Positions 6,316 to 11,493 of a DNA stretch of 11,493 bases are shown here, piece after piece. The DNA comes from an uncultured Collinsella sp. GTDB lineage: Bacteria > Actinomycetota > Coriobacteriia > Coriobacteriales > Coriobacteriaceae. The notes under the pieces were generated by a model. The model saw only the letters and a list, made by a program, of their open reading frames with translations, did no database searches and was not told where the DNA came from. Location of the stretch: the NCBI GenBank assembly GCA_934654585.1, contig CAKUGF010000034.1:1-11493 (forward strand), written 5' to 3'. The number at the start of each line of letters is the position of its first letter. The first letter of the stretch is position 1. Position numbers and translations under genes: made by a program.

Positions 6316-7590
6316 ATGGCAAACGAGATCTGGACCATCAAGCGTTGTCTCGAGTGGACCAAGGAGTACCTGGCCGAGCGCGGCGAGGAACACCCCCGTC
6401 TTTCTGCTGAGTGGTTGCTGTGCGCCGCCACGGGCCTGGCGCGCATCGATCTATATATGCGTATGGACGAGACGCTTAACGCGGCCCAGCTCGAGACCAT
6501 GCATGCGGCCGTTGTCCGCCGCGCCAAGGGTGAGCCGCTGCAGTACATCACGGGCAGCACGCAGTTTCGCATGATCGACGTCGCGTGCGCCCCCGGCGTG
6601 CTCATTCCGCGCCCCGAGACGGAGATGCTCGTTGAGGAAGTGCTGAACTATTTGGATGCCGAGGTGCTGAGTCCCGAGGCCGCTGCCCGTCAGCGCGTGG
6701 AGCTGCCCTGGAACGATGAGGTGGAGCAGGCCCGCAAGGCCGAGGCCGCATTAGCTGACGAGCGCGCGACCGCCGAGCGCCGCGCCGCCAATCTGACCGC
6801 CGCCGATGAGGCCGCGCTGGGTAGTGACGTACTGGGTAGCCGCGCCTATGCCGAGGAGCTGGCCGACCGCGAGGCCGAGGAGGCCGCCGCGCAGGCAGCA
6901 GAAGCCGAAGCGGCAGATACCGAGGCCGCGGAAGCCCCCGAGCTCGAGCTCGACGAATACGGCATCGCCATTGAAGGTGACGACCAGGAGACGACCTCCG
7001 CGCAAGAGGCCTCCGGGACCACTGAGCCCGCTCCGGTCGAGCCCCGCATCGCCCGTGTTCTCGAGGTCGGCTGCGGCACGGGCTGCATCTCGCTCTCGCT
7101 TGCCTGGGAGCGCCGCGGCCACGTCACCTGCACCGCCACCGATATCGAGCCGCGTGCCATCGACCTGGCAACCAAAAACCGCGATGCGCTTGGCCTCACG
7201 GCGGACGAGGTCGCCTTCAGCCTCACCAACCTGGTGAGCTCCGTTCCCCGCGAGGAGTGGGGCACCTTCGACGTGCTCGTCTCCAATCCGCCGTACATCC
7301 CGACCGACGTCATGCGCTCGCTGCCGCACGAGGTCAAGGACTTTGAACCCGACCTGGCGCTCGAGGGCGGCGCCGACGGCCTGAACATCTTCCGCCGCCT
7401 ACTCAACGCCGCGCCCTATATGCTGCGCGCCGGCGGCCTGTTTGCCTGCGAGCTCTACGAGGGCGCTCTCGATGCCGCGGCCGAGCTCTGCCGTCAGGCG
7501 GGCCTTTCGGACGTGCGCATTGTCCACGACCTCACCGATCGCCCCCGCATTGTCCGGGCCATCGTCACCGAGCCCAAACAGCGTCAGTAA
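6316..7590 (+). CDS. prmC: Release factor glutamine methyltransferase PrmC with large internal insert
   Basis: PrmC uses S-adenosylmethionine to methylate the GGQ glutamine of RF1 and RF2, which raises termination efficiency. The N-terminal RF-binding domain spans about 1-110 and includes EPLQYITGS (73-81) and the diagnostic LIPRPETE (96-103). The Rossmann methyltransferase domain runs from about 245, with motif I EVGCGTGCISL (250-260) and catalytic NPPY (324-327). The protein has 424 residues against about 280-290 for typical PrmC. The excess lies between the two domains, at about 116-244: Ala/Glu-rich helical sequence followed by an acidic Pro/Thr/Ser tract. The start at 6316 has GGGGAGG (6304-6310) 5 bases upstream; the in-frame ATG at 6217 falls in the AT-rich spacer before the promoter. 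It is separated from prfA by 684 bases. Ends in TAA. Confidence 0.95.
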   Translation: MANEIWTIKRCLEWTKEYLAERGEEHPRLSAEWLLCAATGLARIDLYMRMDETLNAAQLETMHAAVVRRAKGEPLQYITGSTQFRMIDVACAPGVLIPRPETEMLVEEVLNYLDAEVLSPEAAARQRVELPWNDEVEQARKAEAALADERATAERRAANLTAADEAALGSDVLGSRAYAEELADREAEEAAAQAAEAEAADTEAAEAPELELDEYGIAIEGDDQETTSAQEASGTTEPAPVEPRIARVLEVGCGTGCISLSLAWERRGHVTCTATDIEPRAIDLATKNRDALGLTADEVAFSLTNLVSSVPREEWGTFDVLVSNPPYIPTDVMRSLPHEVKDFEPDLALEGGADGLNIFRRLLNAAPYMLRAGGLFACELYEGALDAAAELCRQAGLSDVRIVHDLTDRPRIVRAIVTEPKQRQ

Positions 7591-7605
7591 TATTTATTAA
7601 CTGAT

Positions 7606-7634
7606 TTTTCAAAAACTATAAACTAGTTTATAAT
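7606..7634 (+). promoter_or_regulatory. Promoter of the HicB-like gene
   Basis: A perfect TATAAT (7629-7634) stands 17 bases after TTTTCA (7606-7611), giving a predicted start near 7641 and a short leader of about 18 bases. The -10 overlaps the right half of the palindrome at 7617-7632, a layout typical of autorepression. TTGACA at 7643-7648 lies too close to the gene to serve as its -35. Confidence 0.65.
7617..7632. promoter_or_regulatory. 16-bp perfect palindrome, likely operator
   Basis: TATAAACTAGTTTATA reads the same on both strands and fills the promoter spacer and most of the -10 box. A dimeric regulator bound here would block polymerase. The most likely binder is the HicB-like protein encoded 27 bases downstream, since antitoxins of this kind repress their own promoters. 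Binding itself is inferred. Confidence 0.6.
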
Positions 7635-7658
7635 TATTCCAGTTGACAGCTGGGGGCC

Positions 7659-8108
7659 ATGATGAAGCAACGATTTACCTATGACTGCGTTCTCATAAAA
7701 GAAGACGACGGTTACTGCGCTAGCTTTCCACAGATCCCTGGCGCCTTTGCCGACGGTGACACGCGTGAAGAAGCAATAGCACATGCCAGCGAGGCACTGA
7801 TGGCGTTTTTAGCCGACGACCTCAACAATGGTTTGACTCCGGCTGAGTACGAGCGTTCGGCCGAGGTCGTAGCCCTTTCGGTCGAAATCGACCATGAGAG
7901 CGCGAGAGAAGCGGCGTGTCGAACGTTTAAAGATGCGGCGGCGGATCTCAGGGTCTCCGCACCACGAATCACCGCGCTGGTCAAAGCCGGCAAACTCGAT
8001 GTTGAGCTTGTCGACGGCCGTCGGATGATTACGATCGACAGCATCGAGCGCTATGCCGCTCAGGAACGTCACGCCGGAAGACCAAAGAAGTTCGTCGCAG
8101 TCCAATAG
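7659..8108 (+). CDS. Orphan HicB-family antitoxin-like regulator with C-terminal HTH
   Basis: Residues about 7-55 form a HicB-like fold (FTYDCVLIKEDDGYCASFP, then a Gly-Asp turn and the helix TREEAIAHASEALMAFL). Residues about 90-135 look like an excisionase/MerR-type helix-turn-helix (DAAADLRVSAPRITALVKAGK, then a wing with DGRRMITIDSIERY), followed by a basic GRPKK tail. In HicAB systems HicB neutralises the HicA mRNA interferase and represses the operon. No HicA-sized frame occurs on either side: 68 bases separate it from prmC and 134 from the next gene. It may be a stand-alone regulator or act on a distant toxin. GGGGG (7652-7656) sits close to the tandem ATGs at 7659 and 7662; the second has better spacing. 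The more A/T-rich upstream region suggests later acquisition. Ends in TAG. Confidence 0.8.
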   Translation: MMKQRFTYDCVLIKEDDGYCASFPQIPGAFADGDTREEAIAHASEALMAFLADDLNNGLTPAEYERSAEVVALSVEIDHESAREAACRTFKDAAADLRVSAPRITALVKAGKLDVELVDGRRMITIDSIERYAAQERHAGRPKKFVAVQ

Positions 8109-8242
8109 CCCCCTCACTTTCACCGACTACTACAGCCGCTCACCAAACCAACATGCGCTCTGGGCAAATAGGTTGAACGTTTCGTGCGAGAATGCCCCAC
8201 AGTAAACAAACTTGCACCAGAGCGTAAGGGGCTGGCATACAC

Positions 8243-8986
8243 ATGCAGACGGTCTATCGGGTATACGAGGGAGCGCGCGAGCCGCATCGGCTTGCCGTCG
8301 AGCGCACGGCCGAGGTGCTCGGTCGCGGCGGCCTGGCGCTGATCCCGACCGAGACGGTCTACGGTGTCGCCGTAGCGGTCAACGCCTTCTCGGACGCGAT
8401 CCCCCAAGATACAAGTGAGCCCCTGCCGTGGCCGCGCGACCCGCAGGTCACCGTCAACGGTGTCGCGGTCCCCGCACTCGGTACCGGCTATCGCCGTATC
8501 TTTACTCTCAAACAGCGCGAACTCACGCAAACCGTCGCCTGGCTGGTCGATGGCGTCGAAGCACTCGACCGCTATGGCGTGGATATCCCGGAAGATGCCC
8601 GCGTGCTCGCCCGAAGATGTTGGCCGGGTGCGTTGACCATCGTGGTCAAGGCGGCTCCCTGCGTGCCGACCTTTATGCGCGCCGCCGACGGCACCGTTGC
8701 CCTGCGCGCTTCGGCCTCGCCTGTGGTGCAATCGCTTATTCGTGCCTGCGGCAGTCCACTTGCCTGCACGAGCGCCAACACGCACGGGGCGCCCTCGCCG
8801 GCAAGCTTTGCCGACGTTGAGGATCGCATCCTGGAGGGGGTCGATGTGGCCGTCGACGCAGGGGAGACCCCGTGCCGCGACGCCTCGACCATCGTGTCGC
8901 TCCAGCACGGCGGGCTCCAGATCCTGCGCCAAGGCGCACTTCCCGCATCAGAGATCGAACGGGTCCTGTCCGACCCGATGCAATAG
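8243..8986 (+). CDS. tsaC: L-threonylcarbamoyladenylate synthase, YrdC/TsaC type
   Basis: Family enzymes make threonylcarbamoyl-AMP from threonine, bicarbonate and ATP, the first step of t6A modification at position 37 of ANN-decoding tRNAs. Seen: PTETVYG (35-41), the K-x-R element KQR (90-92), PGALTIVVK (128-136) and TSANTHG (176-182). At 247 residues it has the YrdC domain only, without the C-terminal Sua5 domain. An extra segment of about 33 residues (about 50-84) separates PTETVYG from KQR, which are much closer in E. coli YrdC, and the usual Pro after KxR is Glu. The ribosome site AAGGGG (8226-8231) is rather far (11 bases) from the ATG. The 134-base gap upstream shows no clear promoter or terminator; TTGAAC at 8173 is a -35 candidate without a good -10. 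Position after prmC supports the assignment. Ends in TAG. Confidence 0.88.
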   Translation: MQTVYRVYEGAREPHRLAVERTAEVLGRGGLALIPTETVYGVAVAVNAFSDAIPQDTSEPLPWPRDPQVTVNGVAVPALGTGYRRIFTLKQRELTQTVAWLVDGVEALDRYGVDIPEDARVLARRCWPGALTIVVKAAPCVPTFMRAADGTVALRASASPVVQSLIRACGSPLACTSANTHGAPSPASFADVEDRILEGVDVAVDAGETPCRDASTIVSLQHGGLQILRQGALPASEIERVLSDPMQ

Positions 8987-8999
8987 AAAGGTGTAAGCG

Positions 9000-10541
9000 A
9001 TGTCGTTGAATCTAGGCAGCCTGGGCATGGAAGATGCCTCGTTTAGCTTTGGCGGTTCCTACATCATGGCGCTCGACTGCGGCACCACCTCGGTACTCGC
9101 GACCATTGTCGATGAGTACGGCTGCATCGTCGCCCAGGCGCGCCGCAGCGTCAAAACCAGCTTCCCGCGTCCCGGTTGGGTAGAGCAAGACCCCATGGCG
9201 GTCCTCGCCAGTCAAATCGCGGTCATGATGGAAGTCCAGTTTAAGAGCGGTATCCATTCCGACCGCATCGCCGCCATCGGCATCTCCAACCAGCGCGAGA
9301 CCACGGTGGTCTGGGATCGTGTAAGCGGCCAGCCCATCTACAACGCCATCGTATGGCAGTGCCGCCGCACCGCGCCGGCAATCGACGTATTGGTTGAGCA
9401 GGGCGCAGAAGAGTTGGTGCGCTCCCGCACGGGACTCACGCTCGACCCGTATTTCTCGGCCTCCAAGGTGCAGTGGATTCTCGACAACGTCGACGGTGCG
9501 CGCGAGAGCGCGGCGGCGGGCGACCTCATGTTTGGCACCATCGACACCTGGCTCATCTACAACCTCACCGGCGGCCAGGTCTTTGCCACCGACTACACCA
9601 ATGCCAGCCGCACCGCACTCTTTAATATCCATACGCTCGATTGGGACGACGACCTGCTGGCGCTCTTCGACGTTCCGCGCTCCATGATGCCCGAGGTTCG
9701 CTGGAGCTCGGGCGACTACGGCCGCGTCGCGAGCGACATCATGACCAACATGCCGCCCATCATGGGTGTAGCGGGCGACCAACAGGCATCGCTGTTCGGC
9801 CACTGCTGCTTCCATCCCGGCCAGACCAAAAACACCTATGGTACGGGCTGCTTTATGCTCATGAACACCGGCGACGAGATTGTCGAATCCAAGAACGGCC
9901 TGGTCTCCACCATCGGTATCGCCGCGGACGGCAAGGTCAGCTATGCGCTCGAGGGATCCATCTTTGCCGCCGGCTCCACCATGAACTGGCTGCGCAACAA
10001 CATGGGCATTATCTCAAGCGTGAGCGAGTCGGCGCAGCTCGCCGCTTCGATCAACGACAACGAGGGCTGCTACTTCGTTCCCGCCTTTGCGGGCTTGGGT
10101 GCTCCCTGGTGGGACCCGCGCGCCCGCGGCATCGTGTGCGGCCTGACCGGCGCTTCGAGCCGCGCGACCATCGTGCGCGCGGCCTGCGAGTCCATGGCCT
10201 ACCAGAGCTACGACGTATTGCGTGCCATGGAGCAAGACGTGGGGCTTTCAATCGAGCGCCTGTCCGTCGATGGCGGTGCTTCGCGCAACGAGTTCATCAT
10301 GCAATTCCAGGCCGACCTGCTGGATATCCCCGTGCTGCAGTGCGAGACGGTGGAGACCACGGCGATCGGCGCCGCGTACTTGGCGGGCCTTGCCGTCGGC
10401 TACTGGGAGGACCTGGAGGAGCTGGAGCAAAACGCCCAGATCGTTAAGACCTTCCTTCCCCACATGTCCGCCGAGCGCCGCGAGCAAAACCTGGCGGGCT
10501 GGCATGACGCTGTTAAGCGCTCGCTCAGCACCGCACAGTAG
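9000..10541 (+). CDS. glpK: Glycerol kinase (FGGY family)
   Basis: GlpK phosphorylates glycerol with ATP to sn-glycerol 3-phosphate, trapping it for glycolysis or lipid synthesis. The protein follows E. coli GlpK almost end to end: PGWVEQDPM (58-66), SNQRET (96-101), IVWQCRRT (117-124), DPYFSASKV (149-157), TDYTNASRT (197-205), GVAGDQQASLFG (256-267), NTYGTGCFMLMNTG (278-291) and VDGGASRN (423-430). Glycerol contacts R99, E100, W119, Y151 and the catalytic base D260 are in place. The N-terminal phosphate loop reads DCGTTSVL (26-33) where E. coli has DQGTTSSR, so the Gln is Cys and the ATP-contacting Arg is Leu. The E. coli FBP-binding loop GGKGGTR is absent. About 20 residues precede the fold. 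AAAGG (8987-8991) precedes the ATG by 8 bases, and only 13 bases separate it from tsaC, so the two are probably co-transcribed. Ends in TAG. Confidence 0.95.
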   Translation: MSLNLGSLGMEDASFSFGGSYIMALDCGTTSVLATIVDEYGCIVAQARRSVKTSFPRPGWVEQDPMAVLASQIAVMMEVQFKSGIHSDRIAAIGISNQRETTVVWDRVSGQPIYNAIVWQCRRTAPAIDVLVEQGAEELVRSRTGLTLDPYFSASKVQWILDNVDGARESAAAGDLMFGTIDTWLIYNLTGGQVFATDYTNASRTALFNIHTLDWDDDLLALFDVPRSMMPEVRWSSGDYGRVASDIMTNMPPIMGVAGDQQASLFGHCCFHPGQTKNTYGTGCFMLMNTGDEIVESKNGLVSTIGIAADGKVSYALEGSIFAAGSTMNWLRNNMGIISSVSESAQLAASINDNEGCYFVPAFAGLGAPWWDPRARGIVCGLTGASSRATIVRAACESMAYQSYDVLRAMEQDVGLSIERLSVDGGASRNEFIMQFQADLLDIPVLQCETVETTAIGAAYLAGLAVGYWEDLEELEQNAQIVKTFLPHMSAERREQNLAGWHDAVKRSLSTAQ

Positions 10542-10663
10542 GGCTCCACGGGCCGCTCGATACAACAAACCGCTAAACTTATGCACGCCGCGCGGCAATA
10601 ACATCGCCGTGCGCCGTGTCAGCAAGGCCGTCTTCAGGCCGCAACGAAAGGGGCAATCAACCC

Positions 10664-11311
10664 ATGACCGTCACCTACGATACGTCCCGCGTGACCCTTG
10701 TCGATCACCCGCTCGTCCAGCACAAGCTGTCGATCCTGCGTGACAAAAACACCGGCACCAACCAGTTCCGCCAGCTCGTGCGCGAACTCGCGCTTTTTGA
10801 TGGCTACGAGGCCATGCGCGACCTGCCTATGGAAGACGTCGAGGTCGAGACCCCCATCACCACTGCAACCTTTAAGCAGCTCGCCGGCAAAAAGCTCGCC
10901 ATCGTCCCCATCCTGCGCGCCGGCCTTGGCATGGTCGACGGCATCCTCGACCTGGTGCCTTCCGCTCGCGTGGGCCATATTGGCATGGAGCGCGACGAGG
11001 TCACCCACGAGCCGCACGAGTACTACTGCAAGATGCCCAAGGACATCGACCAGCGCATCTGCCTGGTTGTCGATCCCATGCTCGCTACGGGCGGCTCGGC
11101 CGAGATGGCCATCAGCTACCTGCGCGAGCGCGGTGTCAAGGATATTCGCATGCTATGCATCGTCGCTGCGCCCGAGGGCCTCAAGTCGCTGACCGAGAAG
11201 GATCCCGATGTGCATATCTATACCTGCGCCATCGACGACCATCTCAACGAGGCTGCCTACATCGTTCCCGGCCTCGGTGACGCCGGCGATCGCATCTACG
11301 GTACGCTGTAG
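10664..11311 (+). CDS. upp: Uracil phosphoribosyltransferase
   Basis: Upp joins uracil and PRPP to give UMP and pyrophosphate in pyrimidine salvage. The 215 residues match the usual 208-210 plus a few. Seen: the N-terminal [14 protein letters not shown] (14-27) with [10 protein letters not shown] following, [12 protein letters not shown] (82-93), the PRPP loop [12 protein letters not shown] (135-146) and the C-terminal uracil-site element [16 protein letters not shown] (199-214). The ATG at 10664 has GAAAGGGG (10646-10653) 10 bases upstream; the in-frame ATG at 10616 would add 16 residues that the family lacks. The 122-base gap after glpK holds no clear terminator. TAAACT (10574-10579) could be a -10, but no -35 matches it, so read-through from glpK is possible. 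Ends in TAG. Confidence 0.97.
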   Translation: MTVTYDTSRVTLVDHPLVQHKLSILRDKNTGTNQFRQLVRELALFDGYEAMRDLPMEDVEVETPITTATFKQLAGKKLAIVPILRAGLGMVDGILDLVPSARVGHIGMERDEVTHEPHEYYCKMPKDIDQRICLVVDPMLATGGSAEMAISYLRERGVKDIRMLCIVAAPEGLKSLTEKDPDVHIYTCAIDDHLNEAAYIVPGLGDAGDRIYGTL

Positions 11312-11352
11312 CCGCTGGGCTAAGACGGCCGCGGCCGCAAATGCGAAGAAAT

Positions 11353-11392
11353 GGTGCGCGCGGGTAAGGAGAAGACGCCTGCGCGCACCTTT
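11353..11392 (+). terminator. Intrinsic terminator of upp
   Basis: GGTGCGCGCGGG (11353-11364) pairs with CCTGCGCGCACC (11378-11389), with one G-T wobble and a 13-base loop. TTTAGTT follows, a short but plausible T-tract. It lies 42 bases after the upp stop. The 12-bp perfect palindrome CGGCCGCGGCCG (11326-11337) lies just before it. Confidence 0.65.
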
Positions 11393-11493
11393 AGTTAACG
11401 GACGTTTTGCCCCGCGGGGTTCGAAAAAACGTATTACCGTAACTGCGGCATAAAGAAGGTCTTAAGAAAACGTACAGGTGCGTATTAACCGTT
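11393..11493. other. Gene-free tail, possible upstream region of the next gene
   Basis: No coding region is supported here. The segment contains CCCCGCGGGG (11410-11419), a perfect palindrome flanked by ACGTTTT (11402-11408) and AAAACGT (11426-11432), which together could form one hairpin. AAAACGTA recurs at 11426 and 11467 and CGTATTA at 11430 and 11481, a loose direct repeat. These might be regulator sites for a gene beyond the window. Confidence 0.35.

Noticed and set aside
7643..7648. Perfect TTGACA before the HicB-like gene
   Set aside because: A -10 at normal distance would fall inside the coding region, and no suitable hexamer is there. TATAAT at 7629 with TTTTCA is a better promoter.
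8173..8193. Promoter for tsaC from TTGAAC and GAGAAT
   Set aside because: The spacer is only 9 bases, and no other -10 stands at a proper distance.
7591..8242. HicA toxin gene beside the HicB-like gene
   Set aside because: The flanking gaps of 68 and 134 bases contain no frame of HicA size on either strand with a plausible start.
1..11493. CRISPR arrays, tRNA, rRNA, insertion sequences with transposase, riboswitches
   Set aside because: I looked on both strands for regular spaced repeats, cloverleaf arms, transposase motifs and known aptamer landmarks, and found none I could support.

Overview
The window is high-GC bacterial DNA with short gaps, purine-rich ribosome binding sites and a core gene order of prfA, prmC, a YrdC-domain gene, glpK and upp. 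Protein style, the housekeeping order and the intergenic GGGGACG-type repeats suggest a gut actinobacterium of class Coriobacteriia, most likely Collinsella or a close relative. This is an inference from pattern, with no database search behind it. All ten supported genes lie on the + strand. Eight end in TAG, two in TAA and none in TGA, which is unusual for GC-rich DNA.

Positions 2-2783 hold a polar amino-acid ABC importer as a tight operon: a lipoprotein binding protein (5' end outside the window, lipobox Cys visible), a permease with a long N-terminal membrane extension, and an ATPase. After a GC-rich hairpin comes an M20 metallopeptidase of the carboxypeptidase S / PM20D1 type (2856-4271). 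It carries a short in-frame insert with atypical codons that begins with a GGGGACG motif.

Positions 4272-4563 hold a long imperfect palindrome (REP-like) and a leader that includes a possible mini-ORF ending in UAG, just ahead of prfA (RF1, 4564-5631). RF1 is the factor that reads UAG.

Positions 5632-6315 separate prfA from prmC, genes that are often adjacent. This 684-base gap is a nest of secondary structure: a perfect 13-bp hairpin, a terminator nested inside a perfect 16-bp inverted repeat, a cluster of GGGACG repeats ending in a 19-bp stem, and an AT-rich segment with another palindrome and no convincing gene.

Positions 6316-8986 hold prmC (which methylates the GGQ glutamine of RF1), with an Ala/Glu-rich insert of roughly 120-130 residues between its two domains; an orphan HicB-like antitoxin/regulator with a consensus promoter overlapped by a perfect 16-bp palindrome; and a YrdC/TsaC-type enzyme for the t6A modification of tRNA. 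prfA, prmC and tsaC together serve translation fidelity. glpK (9000-10541, unusual N-terminal phosphate loop) follows tsaC closely. upp (10664-11311, uracil salvage) ends the gene series and is followed by a terminator and an unassigned tail.
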